NCBI RefSeq assembly: GCF_000715075.1
Contig: NC_134101.1
Location: forward strand, 197,366,103-197,430,102
Direction of reading: 5' to 3'
DNA length: 64,000 nucleotides
Origin: Nicotiana tabacum
Lineage: Eukaryota; Streptophyta; Magnoliopsida; Solanales; Solanaceae
The notes under the pieces are model-generated. The model saw only the letters and a program-made list of their open reading frames with translations, was not told where the DNA came from and searched no databases. Position 1 is the first letter of the stretch; the number at the start of each line of letters is the position of its first letter. Both the position numbers and the translations under genes were made by a program. Shown piece after piece: positions 24,501 to 36,714 of this stretch.

Positions 24501-25610
24501 CGACTTACGGTGTATTATGACTTGTGTGCATGGTTGGTTTTGATTTTCAAGTAGTTCGGGATGGATTTGATATAATGATTCTCAATTTGGAAGCTTTAAG
24601 TTGGAAGAGTTGACCAAGGTTGGACTTTTGAGTAAATGATCTCGATTGGTAATTTAATGATTCTAATAGGTTAGTATGGTAATTTTGGACTGGGCATATG
24701 GTCGGATTTGAATTTGGATGTTCATAGGAGATTTTTGCTCTCTTTGTCAAAAGTTGGCAACTTTAAAGAATTGGAGAGTTCATAGGTTTGACCGAAAGTT
24801 GATTTTGGTGTTATTGGACTCTTATTACGATTTTGAGACCTTGTATAGGTTCACTTAATGGATTCGAACTTGTGCCCAAAAGTTGGTTGGCATCCGGAAT
24901 GTCTAAGTATAGTTCGGACACGTTCGACAGATGCGGGAAGGTTTTGAAATTAAGAGGATGATTTAATCAATGATTCTTGATTTTGATATGGTTTGTGGTG
25001 TTTCGAGCCTTTAATTAAGTTTGGATAATATTTTTGGACTTGTTAATATGATTGGACGGGGTTTGTGGGGGGGGAGGGGGGCTCAGGTATGTTTCAGAGG
25101 GATTCTAGATCATATAGGGAGTTATTAGGATTGCTAGTTTTGGTGTGTCACACTTGCAGTTCATAGTGCGCAGGCAGCGGCAAAGCCAGAAATTTTTTCA
25201 AGGTTGTTCAAATTTGAAATAAGTGAATTTTTTCCGATAAAGAGTGTTCAGTATATGTTATATACTACTAAAATCTAATATTTTACCTATATATGTAGTT
25301 TAATTTTTTGATGAAGAGTGGTCAATTGACCACCCTTTAACAAATGTAGCTTCGCCCCTGTGCGCAGGTGCGATGTCGCACCTACAAGGTCTCTATGTGC
25401 AGATGCAAGGTTAGGCAGGCTTGGCAGTAGGGGACCGCAGATGCGGAGATTATTCATAGAAGAGAAGGCACGCATGCGAGTGGATTCATGCACCTGCAAC
25501 TCCGCAGATACGGAGTGTGTATCACATATGCGATCTATGGCAAGATGGGAGAAGCTTGCTGATGCGAGATTTGGACAACATAAGCGGTGTTGTTGATATG
25601 TGTATATATA
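24501..25610 (+). mobile_element. Gypsy LTR fragment (right copy), interrupted by a MITE
   Basis: It begins CGACTTACGGTGTATTATG, equivalent to about 7172 in the left fragment. It then repeats the same LTR order (CAATTTGGAAGCTTTAAGTTGG, GTTGACCAAGGTTGGAC, TTTTGGACTGGGCATATG), so it overlaps the left flank of the Athila element instead of continuing it. The end has the CG-rich short-motif cluster (25360-25580). No coding capacity. Confidence 0.65.
25175..25360. mobile_element. hAT-type MITE, 186 bp, with 8 bp TSD
   Basis: The ends are CAGCGGCAAAGCCA and, as reverse complement of the right end, CAGGGGCGAAGCTAC. A perfect 8 bp duplication TGCGCAGG is at 25167-25174 and 25361-25368. It is the same family as 38-225 but in the opposite orientation, including the palindrome GTGGTCAATTGACCAC. 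Confidence 0.88.
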
Positions 25611-26207
25611 CCTTATATATTTTCAGTAAATATGTGTATTTTACATTTTTCAGAATATAAGGATGTTTAGGGTAAGCATATATGATTTATTCCAATATTA
25701 TACATATTATTAATTATACGTGATTTTTTAACTAAAAATCAATGAAAATATTATTAAAGAAAACACATTGAGTGAATGTATATTTAAATTCAAGAAGAGT
25801 AGCAATCACTTAGAACTTATAATATAACATGAAAGTGCGGTAATTTAGCTGTGATGGGTAGAATTTGTATATAATTAATTATATGCCTATTTTAGTGAAA
25901 TTTGCAAGAGAGCTTTATTTTAGGATGAGAGTTATCATCTTTCCTTTTATTTTTGCTTACTTTTAGGGATTATTAATTAGCATCTCTATGTTAATGGAAT
26001 TGAGTGATTTTCTGCTAGGGAATGTATTTATTTAGTTGCCATGAATGTAAAATAACTATTGCTGCTAGGTTTTTGCAATTTTTACTCAAATAGCATATTT
26101 CATACCTTATTTCATGCGTTATTTCATGTCTCAATGGTAGTATATACTATAAATACTTATTTTTCTATAAAATATAAAAGGTAGCTATCAAAAATAATAT
26201 TTTAAAA
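25611..26207. other. AT-rich spacer, nothing recognised
   Basis: About 600 bp with no open frame of note and no repeat I can name. It leads directly into the target site of the RTE element. Confidence 0.5.
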
Positions 26208-26220
26208 TAATTTTGGTTTA

Positions 26221-27966
26221 ACGTCATTTCTAGGATGAAGAAGATGCCTGAAGAGTGGAGGCGGAGTACGATGATCCCGTTGTACAAGAACAAGGGGGAA
26301 GTCCAAAACTGCAACAATTATAGGGGTATCAAGTTGTTAAGCCATAAGATGGAAGTGTGGGAGAGGGTGATTGAAGGGAGGTTGAGGAGATGTGTGTCCA
26401 TTTCCGAGAACCATTTTAGTTTCATGCTGGGACGATCGACCACTGAAGCCATTCATATTGTGAGGAGATTGGTGGAGCAGTTTAGGGCGGTGAAGAAGGA
26501 TTGTACATGGTGTTCATTGACCTGGAGAAGGCATATGACAAAGTCCCTAGAGAGGTTCTATGGAGATTTTGGAGGCTAGAGGAGTGCCTATAACGTATAT
26601 TAGAGTAATTCAGGACGTGTATGATAGAGCTAAGACACGTGTTAGGACAGCAGGAGGAGACTCGGAGTACTTTTCGGTTGAGATGGGGTTGCATCAGGAA
26701 TCAGCACTTAGCCCGTTTTTGTTTTCCCTAGCGATGGATTCTTTGATACATCACATTCAAGGGGAGGTGCCTTGGTGCTTGTTATTTACAGATGACATAG
26801 TCCTGATTGATGAGACACTAGGTGGCGTTAACGAGAGACTGGAGGTCTGGAGACATACCCTGGAGTCTAAGGGTTTCAAGTTGAGCAGAACCAAGATAGA
26901 TTACTTGGAGTGCAAGTTCGGCGGTGTTACCCAGGAGGCGGACGGGGATGTGAAATTCGATACGCAAATCATTCCCGGGAGAGAAAGAGTTTCAAGTATC
27001 TGGGATCTATAATTCAAAAGGATGGGGAGATAGATGAAGATGTCACACACCGTATTGGATCAGGATGGATGAAGTGGAGGATCGATTCCGGTGTCTTATG
27101 TGATAAGAATGTGCCATTGAGACTTAAGGATAAGTTCTATAAGGTAGTAGTTAGACCGACTATATTGTATGGGGCAGAGTCTTGGCCAATCAAAAGCTCC
27201 CTTGTCCAGCAGATGAAGGTAGCGAAATGAGGATGTTGAGATGGATATGTGGGCATACTAGGTTGGATAAAATTAGGAATGAAGTTATTCGAGATAAGGT
27301 GGGAGTGGCCCCTGTGGAGGCAAAGATGCGTGAGGCTAGGTTGAGATGGTTTGGGCATGTTAAGAGGAGAAGCACAGATGCCCCAGTCAGGAGATGTGAG
27401 AGGTTGGCCTTAGGAGGGGTAGAGGTAGGCCAAAGAAGTCTTGGGGAGAGGTGATCAGGCGGGACATGACGCAACTTGAGCTAACCGAGGACATGACTCT
27501 AGATAGAAGGGTGTGGAGGTTGAAGATTAGGGTAGAAGGTTAGTAGGTAGTAGTGCATCTCCCTTTGTCTTCTCTAGCTCGATAGTATTAGCGCTAGTAT
27601 GGTACCCTTTGTTCCTTAGTTTGCTATATTCGCATATCTCATTTCGTTGTTACTTGCCATTGGTGATTCCGTAGTTTGCTAGCAGTACTTCGTTCATATT
27701 CTTGTATGCTGCCTTGGAACTAGTTTTCTAAATATATTATCTTGCTACTACTTGTTATCAGTACCCCTTTCATATTATCTGTTGCTATCTTCGATTTAGT
27801 TTTCTAATTATTGTTTGTTATTACTTGCTAGCAGAGCTTCTCTCACCTTCTTTAGCCCAGGATCTATCAAAATAGTCTCTCTGCCCTTCCAGGGTAGGGG
27901 AAAGGCTGCGTACAACCCACCCTCCCTAGACCCCACTTGTGGGACCACACTGGGTTGTTGTTGTTG
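26221..27966 (+). mobile_element. RTE-type LINE, 5' truncated, with 13 bp TSD
   Basis: A perfect 13 bp duplication TAATTTTGGTTTA flanks it (26208-26220 and 27967-27979). It has no endonuclease and starts inside RT, as expected for a 5'-truncated LINE insertion. The 3' end has the plant RTE tail AAAGGCTGCGTACAACCCACC..CCCCACTTGTGGGA.. and ends in TTG repeats instead of poly-A. Confidence 0.92.
26235..27454 (+). pseudogene. RTE reverse transcriptase fragment
   Basis: Domain order: palm start STMIPLYKNKGEVQNCNNYRGIKLLSH (26235 on), then [17 protein letters not shown] in another frame (about 26510-26570), and GLHQESALSPFLFSLAMDSLI (normally G.QGSALSP). The catalytic box is FTDD (26790-26800, usually YADD). 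RTE C-terminal blocks follow: [40 protein letters not shown] and [18 protein letters not shown]. At least four frame changes (near 26515, 26990, 27230 and 27450) make it non-functional. The N-terminal endonuclease is missing. Confidence 0.9.
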
Positions 27967-27979
27967 TAATTTTGGTTTA

Positions 27980-28482
27980 TAATAAATAGGGTGTATACCT
28001 TTGCTATTGGAGGTAAAATTTCCTTTAAATTTCTCTTTCTTCTTGTAGGAGGGATAGCTGAACGGAAGTAATATCCATTATTGAAGATATATTGAACTAA
28101 AATATAAATGGGGTTATACCATGATTTTTTGTTTAAATCACTTAAATCATTAACAAAAAAAAGCATAAAAGTCATGAATACATATTTAGAGAAACAGAAT
28201 GCAAAGAAGCAAAACCCATAATTCAAAGCAATATTGGATTTTTTAGTGGAGAGGAAATGAAGATACACTTAAGGAATGAGTTTTGAAATGAAAGATCAGA
28301 AGAATTTTGAGCTGTATAAGTTTTAAAAATTTTAAAGAATTAATGAATTTATGGAGGTAATAATAAATTAAATATGGGGTTGTTAGTGGTTTAATATGAG
28401 AAAGAGAAAAGAAAAGATTAGAGGAGGGAGGCTTGGCCGGTGGCAGTTAAGAAGGGGACCAAATAATTAGGGTGGAGAAGAT
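27980..28482. other. AT-rich spacer between RTE and MITE, no gene seen
   Basis: Continuation of the sequence interrupted by the RTE element. A minus-strand open frame over 27867-28268 is mostly AT-rich and partly covers the RTE tail. It has no recognisable domain, so I do not call it a gene. Confidence 0.5.
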
Positions 28483-28490
28483 GATGGGAA

Positions 28491-28684
28491 CAGAGGCGGA
28501 TCCAGGATTTAAACTCTATGGGTTCTACTTTTAATGTTTTAGCATTGAATCCATATTTTTAAAGTTATGGGTTCATATTTATTATTTTTGTAATTTTAAC
28601 GAATTTTTACATATAAATTTTTATTCCGCGTCGAAAGCTTTGGGTTCAATTGAACCCATCATCAACACTTTACATCCGCCCCTG
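28491..28684. mobile_element. hAT-type MITE (second family), 194 bp, 8 bp TSD
   Basis: The ends are CAGAGGCGGAT and, reading the right end in reverse complement, CAGGGGCGGAT. A perfect 8 bp duplication GATGGGAA is at 28483-28490 and 28685-28692. The interior has GGGTTCTACTTTTAATGTTT and GGGTTCAATTGAACCC phrases, common in Solanaceae genomes. Confidence 0.9.
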
Positions 28685-28692
28685 GATGGGAA

Positions 28693-29377
28693 GGGATTGG
28701 GTACCAAATAAAAAATACAGAAATTTTGACATACGACACTTAAGTAAGTGTTGGGACAAACTTTGTACAGGAGTACAAGACTAACACACTGGTTTTTTGT
28801 TAATCACACCCATGCCACTTCACTCAAGTGGTGTATTAGGCACATTTTTAAAAAAATTAGTGTGTAAAAGGTGTGTTATAGGAATTTAGTCTCAAACTTA
28901 AGAATAACCTGTCTATTCTGTCTGCTATTTTATTTTAGCCCTCACAAAAGAATAATATATTTTTATATTTAGTAATACTAATTTTTAAAGCTTATTTTAT
29001 CTTTAATGAAATAATTTAACGCCACGCAAAAATGTATGTCTTATTTTAGATCACAAAGTTTGAACTTTTTTTCTTTTTTAAACTTTGTATAAAATCAAAC
29101 ATCATCATATAAATTCTGACATAGGAAGTAAATATTTTACAGAAAACATAAAATCCAGAAAATAAAATGAGTTGCATTATATTTGATCATCTTAGTAGTT
29201 GCTAGATTTAATTATTTAATTCTCAATCTAAAGTATGTAATATTTCTAAGTTAAACTTAGGATTTATTCATTTGCAAGTTCTAATTACTTTCACTATGTA
29301 ATACTTAAATTTGCTTTTATTTTAATTATTTATAAAATTAGTCATTAAGTACTCTGCTTAGTGGTATTTACCTAAAA
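28693..29377. other. AT-rich region with a degraded Stowaway-like segment
   Basis: At about 28930-29120 the phrases TTATCTTTAATGAAATAATTTAACGCCAC and TTATTTTAGATCACAAAGTTTGAA resemble a decayed Stowaway MITE. The rest shows no gene. The 5' terminus of the Harbinger element should lie in or near the right part, but I could not find it. Confidence 0.4.
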
Positions 29378-29687
29378 AAAAAAAAAAAAACCTATTTCTT
29401 CACTGCCTCACGTGTTTCTTCAAACCAAAACCCTCTGCCTCTTCAAGTTTACAATTCTCATTAATATTCGAGGTAAGCAAATTCTCTATTCCAGTGCATA
29501 TTTGTATCTATGTGATTGTGTATTCTTGCAGGGAGTGATATTATTAACTGTGTTGTGAATTGTTTGACACAGAAAGATATGCGACATGCATTTTCCAAAT
29601 TGTCTACTGATGAAGTTAGAAAATCTTATCTGGAGTATAACCACAAATGATCATTCGTACCGAACAATCTATCTAATCAAGTCTGAG
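29378..29687 (+). other. Harbinger 5' leader piece
   Basis: CTGCCTCTTCAAGTTTACAATTCT and GTAAGCAAATTCT..GTGATTGTGTATT (about 29428-29523) match the MITE at 60535-60630. CGAGGTAAGC and TTGACACAG look like an intron donor (29471) and acceptor (29571) in the 5' part of an element gene. A short frame MRHAFSKLSTDEVRKSYLEYNHK follows (29579-29647); its identity is unknown. The LINE target copy AAGTCTGAG ends this piece. Confidence 0.5.
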
Positions 29688-29729
29688 TTTTTTTTTTTTT
29701 TGACAATATGGATATATTATATATAGAAA

Positions 29730-32700
29730 CTAGAAGTTGCTGCTAGTACATATATTTCGAAATTGAAAATCGCCACACATTGGTGATCCAATGTTAGTGA
29801 CATTTTGGTTCTCTACTAACTTAAGTCTATTACATGTCGTAATGTCTAATGACTTCTTGTAGTAGTAGCCTCCATTAACATCCTTTGACAGTTGTAAGCT
29901 CACAAAATGAGGTGGAGTTGGATGTATTTTTGCATTTTCCTTGCATAGCTGTATGTATTCTTTTTTGCATGCATCCTTTGCTAGAAGATGCGCCACTTGA
30001 TTTTCTTCTTGAAAATTATGTCGTAGGAGCAGGTCCTTCCGTTGGAGCATCAACGATCTGCATGCATGAACAGTGTTAGTTACAACAAAATGGTCCTGGT
30101 TGATTACATTAATGGCTTCCGTGGAGTCTGTTTCCACTTTCAGTGGGAATAGATCGTAGCTTATTGCTATTTGAAGGCCCTCATGGATTGCCTGAAGCTC
30201 TGCGTGAAGAGGAGAGAAAGCTTTATCTACCTTCTGAAAATCTATTATCCAGTTGCCAAGATAGTTTCTGAATATCCCTCCCATGGCTGATTTGTTAACA
30301 ACATTTTTGAATGCCCCATCTATATTGAGTTTGTACTAGTGATGTTGCAGGGGATGCCATTTAATGTTGATAGTAAATTTATCAGTGGGTGCAACTCTTG
30401 TGGAGTTGAGAAATAGGAATTCCGAGGCCAGATTTTGAATGTCTTTCAAGTGGGGGTGGTAGTGAGTGTTATTGAAGTTGTTATTATTTTTATTAATCCT
30501 AATTTCCCATATAATAAAAGGAAGTAGATTTGCCCAAGGAATTTTTAGTGGAAGAGTGTTAATGTTGATGTCTTTTAATTTAATGAGCCAATGAGTGTCC
30601 CTGTTAATATCAAGATTTCTAATTTTTAGAGCTTTCCATACGTTTGAGACAATAGGGCATTCAAGAAAAATGTGACTGATTTTTTCCTCTTGATTTGGCA
30701 ACTGGAACAATGCGGGTTAGTATTTATCCAAATGTGATAGAGATATCATCGGCAGAAATTCTACTATGTAGGCATTGCCAAAGAAAAAATTTGATTTTAT
30801 TAGGACACTGTAATTTCCATATTCAATCAAACATATTGTTATTCTCTGTATGCCAATTGTTTAGTAAGAGGTAGCATGATTTGGTATTGAATATTCCGTT
30901 TGAGCTTAGCTTCCACAAGGGTTTGTCAATGATTTGAAGTGGCTGGGGAATAGAATTAACATTGTCCATAATGGTGGGAGGAAAGTTGAATGAGATGTTA
31001 TCGAAGTTCCACTTCCCATTATGAAGAAGGTATTTTATTGGAAAAATGTTTTCATTATTTTGGAGAGGACCTTCAATATATTCTCTCAAGGGTGGTAAGT
31101 GAGGGATCTATCGAGTCTCCCAAATATTTAGGTTGGAATTTTTACCAATGAGCCATTGGATTCCTTGACTGCAAGTTTTACAACCTTTGAGAACACTTTT
31201 CCATATAAAAGAAGAACTATTATATCTCTTATTACCATATTTGAGTATCAGAAGTTTTGCCCAGGGGGTAGTTGTACTATTAAGGAGTCTCCACGATAAA
31301 CCACATTGTAATACCCTATTTTTTGAATATGCATTTTTCATGCCCAGCCCACCCATATCTTTAGGTTTTGTAATAGTATTCTAATTAATTAGATGGAGTT
31401 TTTTACGATCCGTAATAGTGCCCCAGATAAAATTTCTTTGAATTTGATCAATTTGTTTGTGAATTTTTGTAGGGAGCATGGTGTATTGCATGGCATGATT
31501 GGGAATTGAGTTAAGAGTAGCTAGGGCTAGTGTAGTCCTTCCTACTATGTTCAGGAGATTTGTTTTCCAAGTGGAAAGTCTAGCTCGCATTTTATCAATG
31601 ACGAATCGATAATCAGATGCCTTGGGTGCATTATTGAGGATTGGAAAGCCTAGGTATTTCCCAAAAATTTTGGCTATTTTAATATTGAAACCTGAGGCTA
31701 TTTCCTTGGCCAAAATCATAGGGCAATTTTTGGAGAATATTATTTTGGATTTCTCGTTATTAATTTAGTTTTTTTTTTTCAGTTTTTGCCATTAGGGTAA
31801 GGTCATCCGCAAAGAATAAGTGAAATATACCTGGGTGATGGTTATATAGGCTAATAGGGTCCCAAAGATAGGTGTCTACTTGATGAAGGATTAGACGAGA
31901 TAGCATTTCCATACACATGATGAAAATGTAAGGTGATAGAGGGCATCCTTGTCTGATCCCCCTACTTGGGGAAAAAAAGATAGTTGTTACCCCGTTTACT
32001 AAAATTGTAATTTTGCTTGTACTGATGCAATTCATAATGAGACTCTTTATTCTGGTTGGAAATTTGAAATGACTGAGAGTTAGGTATATAAAAGACCATT
32101 CCAATCTGTCGAATGTTTTTTCTAGGTCTAATTTTAGGATCATGTGTCCCTTTTTCCCCCTCATTTTTTGAAATGGGCTATTAATTCCTGGATTATGATG
32201 GCATTATCCGAAGACCTTCTTCCTTTTATAAAGCTAGCTTGGAAGGGGCTAATAATTTGATGAAGAAAGGGTTGGATCCTATTTGCGATGATTTTTGTAA
32301 TAGTATTGCAAAGGCCTATGAGTCTAAAAAATTTTAGGTTATTGGCGTTAGGAACTTTAGGGACTAGGCAAATGAAAGTATTGTTAATATCTGGAGGAAG
32401 GGTTTGGGTGTTAAAAACTTGAGTACAAAGATTTTTGACTGATTGGCCTATAATATTCCAGTACCTTTGGTACAGAAAGGGGTGTATGCCATCAGGTCCT
32501 AGAAATTTAAATGGTTTAAAGGAAAAAATTGCTTTTATAACTTCACCTTTTGTTAATTGATTGTCCAGGATTGAGAGATCAAGATTATCAAAAGCTTGAG
32601 AGTTGTTCTTAATAGAAGACCAATTAGTAGAGGAGTGATCTGTTTTGAAAGCATTTTGGAAGTAATTAAGGGTATGGTCAAGGATTTGAGTTGGATCATA

Positions 32701-33995
32701 GATCCAATTTCCTAGATTGCCTTAGAAATAGGTTATTTTATTCTTCCTAGCTCTGTTTGTGGCAGTTATATGAAAGAATTTAGTGTTTGCATCACCATCT
32801 TGAATCCAGGACATCCTGGCCCTAATTTTCCAGTATTCATCTTCTAGTTTAAGGATCTCATTATTATCTTGTTGAAGTTTTGACTCATGATTTTAGAGAA
32901 ATGAACTTGAGTGGTAATTATTGGAGTATTGAATACCCTTTAGTCTAGCCATTATTCTTAATTTCTTCCTATGGGTATCTCCAAAGTGTTTTTTACTCCA
33001 GTTTTTAATATTGTCCTGGAATTTTTAGGAACCTTGGACTTCTTTAACAAGATTTATGAAGTCCGGGTGACGACACCAAAAAGTTTCTAGCCTAAAAGGT
33101 TTATTATGATTTACACATTTTTTGGGATTAAAAATTATTAGGATAGGATTATGGTCCGAATGGGTCGTAGGGAGGTGAGTGATCGAGGCCTCTAGGAACA
33201 TATTTATCCACTCTTCATTAGCAAAAATTATGTCCAGCCTTTCCATTATGAGGCCGTTATTTTTTTCCTTTTATTAGACCACATAAATTTAGGGCCCTTA
33301 AAACCTAGGTCAATTAGGTTACAAGAGTTAATACAATTCCAAAGGAAATTAGTTCTTTTATTACTGATTTTCCTTCCTCCTAATTTTTCATCTGAGGCTG
33401 GGACATCATTAAAGTCGTCACCTACTAGCCAAGGACCTCTAACTGCATTGTGCATGTCTAAAATATTGTTCCACATTACATTCCTAAGTTTCTTGTCTGT
33501 GCTAGCATAAATTGAAGTAAAAATCCAAGATTTGTTGCGAGAAAATACCTCAATAGTTGCACTAATCTCCTGAATTTTACAAACGAAGCTATGGACTGTA
33601 ACCTTGGTATGATCCCACAAAATGACCATACCTCCCGACTGACCTTCTGCCGGGATTTCTTTCATATCAGTAAAACCAAATAGATAGAGGAGAGGCAGAT
33701 GACTGTCCATCTTGGTCTCTAGGAGAGTTACCATGCTTGGGTGATGAGTATCAATTAGGTCTCTGAAACTTAGCCTAAAGTTATCATTGTTACCCCCTCT
33801 TATATTCCAAATAATAAAGGTAGTTGACTTATTCGTGTTGAACATTGGGTTGTTTAGATCTCCATTCTCCCTCATCCTGCGTGCAAGGATTGGGTTCCTC
33901 CTCTGAAAAGGAACCAAGATCATTGCATGTTTTCCTACTATTAGGTCTGCCGGGGTCTTATGTCCATTGTGCACTTGTAAAGTGCCATTGGACAA
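29730..33995 (-). pseudogene. LINE ORF2: endonuclease, reverse transcriptase, RNase H
   Basis: Minus-strand order: apurinic-type endonuclease (IIWNIRGGNNDNFR, TLLETKMDSH, LVGDDFNDV; 33246-33995), then its C-terminus with THSDHNPILI (33025-33246). The RT fingers and palm have LKLDLEKTFDRLEWSF, RGIRQGCPLSPYIFIMCMEML and the catalytic FADD (31760-32164), followed by the thumb (31381-31719, FGKYLGFPI, MRARLSTWK). Then a zf-RVT-like part (30336-30710, HIFLECPIVSNVWK) and RNase H (29730-30284: PLHAELQAIHEGLQIA, VETDSTEAINVI). It would cut the target and prime cDNA synthesis there. At least six frame changes disable it. Confidence 0.92.
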
Positions 33996-34098
33996 AAGAG
34001 AATATGCTTCTGCTCTTGCATTTCCATGAATAGAAATATTTTTAGCTCGTCTAGGTTTGAATCCTCGACCATATTTTGTGTGATTAAGTTTACAAGAT

Positions 34099-36362
34099 CT
34101 ATCTCTTCATCCATTGCCTGCTCCATTTGGTTCTGATTTTGTTGAGTGTGTGGGCTTGCATGTTGTGAGCAATATGTGCATTTGATGGTAGAGGTTGGTC
34201 TGCATGATCATTCCAAGGGGTGAACACTGGGTTGATGTTGGTTGCAAACTCCGGAGTGAAGAATGGGAGTTTCATTGTTGGGATTGGGCTCTGGATTGGA
34301 ATGAAATTTTGTGGCATGTTCCAATCCCCTCTCATGGATTAAATCTGGCTGGTTGTGAGGTTTGGAGCTATTAGGGTCAGAATAATGTTCAACCATACTT
34401 GGTTGGTGTAATTGTTCATTGCCAAACGAACCCTTTCGGAGATTAATTGTGCTAGGTAATGGGTTTTTTGAAGGACTATGATAGTTTTCCTCCCCTGCAA
34501 CATGATGTTGAAGGAGATTGCATGTCTCAGTAATCCCATCTCCACCCACGACATTGGTTGATGATTCTGTGGCAAAAGTGGTTGGATCAAGATTCTCCTT
34601 GGTTGTTGAGTTGGATTCTGTGGGGTTTGGGGAGGGTTGTTTGCCATGTTTGGTGTTAGGGATACTCTTTGAAGCTGAATTAGACAATAACGTCTTCTTA
34701 TAGATATTGGAACTCTTGGCATTTTCCTTAAGAGTTTGTGAATTTATGGGAGAAGAAGGATTGGATGTGTAGGAAGAATTAAAGTTTCCAAGGTTTTCAA
34801 TGATTGGATTGTTGTTTTGCATGCAATTCAACTGGCCTTGCGTGTAATTAATAGAGATTTTGTGGATCTGGGGTGGATTAGATTGGTTTGTATCTACGTG
34901 GGGAATTTCAATAGCCATTTGTCCATTGGCTGTGGTTTTGCATGCCAGGAATTTATATTGGCCAAGCTTGTATTTGCCGTGTTTGAGCTTGTGGTATATG
35001 GGTTAATAAGGTCATGTTTAGTGAGGGGGTACTATTGGCTAGGGGGAATTATAGTTAGTTTTGGGAGCGGATAGGGGAGAGGGGTGGTGGGGTTAGTCAT
35101 TGGGGTAGTGGTTTGTGTAGTGAGGGTTGGTAGTGTGTCCACTTCCTTGTTATTATTAAATTTTAATAAATTGTTAATGACGCAATTAGAGGAGTTTTCT
35201 TTCAATTCTGTCTCTTCCAATAGTTGGAAATTTTTGTTGTTTTTATGTTTTTGATTGAAATATCAGTTTTGTTGGGATTTAACTGTTATGAATTTATATT
35301 TTTACTTTTGTGCACAAATTTCTGGGAAGATAGAAATTTACTTGACTTTGCCTCAAAAATATTAACGTTAATACCTGAATCTTGATGTTTTCTTGGTGAT
35401 TTTGAAGTAGTATTCATAGAACTCCATCTTTTCCCTTTGTTGAACGAGACAGTTTTCCAAATCTCTTCCTGCCTCTCTTTCCCAGTTCTGTGTTTTGGTA
35501 TCTCCTTTTTGTGCTCATCTTGTGTTTGAGTAGATGTTGCTTGGGTACACTATTTTATTGAGTGACCTAAGTGACCACAGTTTGTACATAATAGGTTGTC
35601 TCCCTTGTAGTGAATATATTGTTTGTGGGAACCAATGAAAATGAAAGGAGTTACTGGTTTGTTTAATAAAAGTTCAACACAAAGACGAGCATATCTTCCT
35701 CGGAGTGCTGCTGATGTGCAAGCATCAATTTTCAGTAGTCTACCTATTGTGCTGCCCTTTTTTTGGAGGATCACTCTATCGTAGAATTCTATGGGAAGTT
35801 GAGGTAGTCTGATCCAAATTGCAGTGAAAGATTGGGTGGCTTGAGATGCCACAAAATTAGGGACCCAACGCTGGACAGAAAGAAAGCGTCCATAGATAAA
35901 CCATGGTCCTGTTTGGATGGCATTTGTCATATTTTCTTCTTTATTGAAATAGACAATATAATAATCTTCTCCAAGATCAATTAATGGAAAAGGTTCACTA
36001 GGTTTCCATAGGTCCGTTAGTTTCTTTTTTAGTATATCATGAGGGATTCTTTTTCTTTGTAGTTTGTTTATTACAGAATGCCTCCATGGGTAATAGATCC
36101 TTTGCTTATCTTCTATGGTGATAGGTACTGAAACTTTTTGATCTTGTGGAGGAGTCTGTGGGTAGGTTTTGTTCTCAAGGTCATAATGTATGTCCATAGG
36201 GGATTGATGTGGAGAGGGTGAGTCTAGTGAGATGTTATTGTCCATTTCATTGACTAGTAGTTTGTCCTTAAAGGAAATGGATTCAGTATTCATAGGCTTG
36301 ATAGGGGAGTTTATATCTAGAGGTTTGGGAGGGATGACTGATTGGTTGAAGTGTTGTGGCAT
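34099..36362 (-). pseudogene. LINE ORF1 (DUF4283 RNA-binding domain and CCHC knuckle)
   Basis: 35550-36362 starts MPQHFNQSVIPPKPLDI and holds the DUF4283 fold: KRIPHDILKKKLTDLWKPSEPFPLIDLGEDYYIVYF, TGPWFIYGRFLSVQRWVPNF and AIWIRLPQLPIEFYD. After it comes a zinc knuckle start, LCTNCGHLGH. This family is thought to bind the element's RNA. The following 1.4 kb (34099-35220) is Pro/Ser/Asn-rich linker in several frames. The frame breaks at 35550, and the rest of the knuckle is lost to a stop. Confidence 0.85.
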
Positions 36363-36574
36363 ATGAGAATTTCGATGGGATTCTTTGGTTATGGGATTTT
36401 AGAGAGAATTCAACTGCGAGAACCCTAAGTCTGAGAAGTTATTGTTATGACTTAGCCATATTATACTAGCATTAGATATTATTTAGCTTGCTCTTTAAAC
36501 TATATGCATGGAAGTTCATAATTTTTTCATATTTGGAGTCATGTTCAGACATAATGGTGGTATGATTGTCTTTA

Positions 36575-36714
36575 TTTTAATTGATGACTATCTACTTTAG
36601 AGTTAACATTTGTCATTTTTAATTCATAACAGTACATTTTTTTATTATAATTGATGACTCTCTACTTTAAAGTTAGCATTTGTTATTTTTAATTCATAAC
36701 AGTATGTGTATCTA
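36575..36714. repeat. 70 bp tandem duplication
   Basis: Two adjacent units share AATTGATGACT.TCTACTTTA.AGTTA and ATTTTTAATTCATAACAGTA with a period of 70 bp. They lie in the Harbinger copy upstream of its transposase reading frame. Confidence 0.85.

Larger units (their letters stand above)
29688..36426 (-). mobile_element. L1-type LINE, near full length, with 9 bp TSD
   Basis: It is bounded by AAGTCTGAG at 29679-29687 and 36427-36435. A T-run at 29688-29701 is the poly-A tail of this minus-strand element. It is 6.7 kb long, with an ORF1 (DUF4283 and zinc knuckle), endonuclease, RT, a zinc-binding RT domain and a C-terminal RNase H, the full plant L1 plan. All ORFs are frameshifted. Confidence 0.93.

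Noticed and set aside
27867..28268. Minus-strand open frame of 133 residues
   Set aside because: Partly covers the RTE tail, AT-driven composition, no recognisable motif.
28700..29377. A 5' terminal inverted repeat of the Harbinger copy
   Set aside because: I looked for GAG..GTTTGG..AGCTTATAAGC-like sequence and found none; the left end stays undefined.
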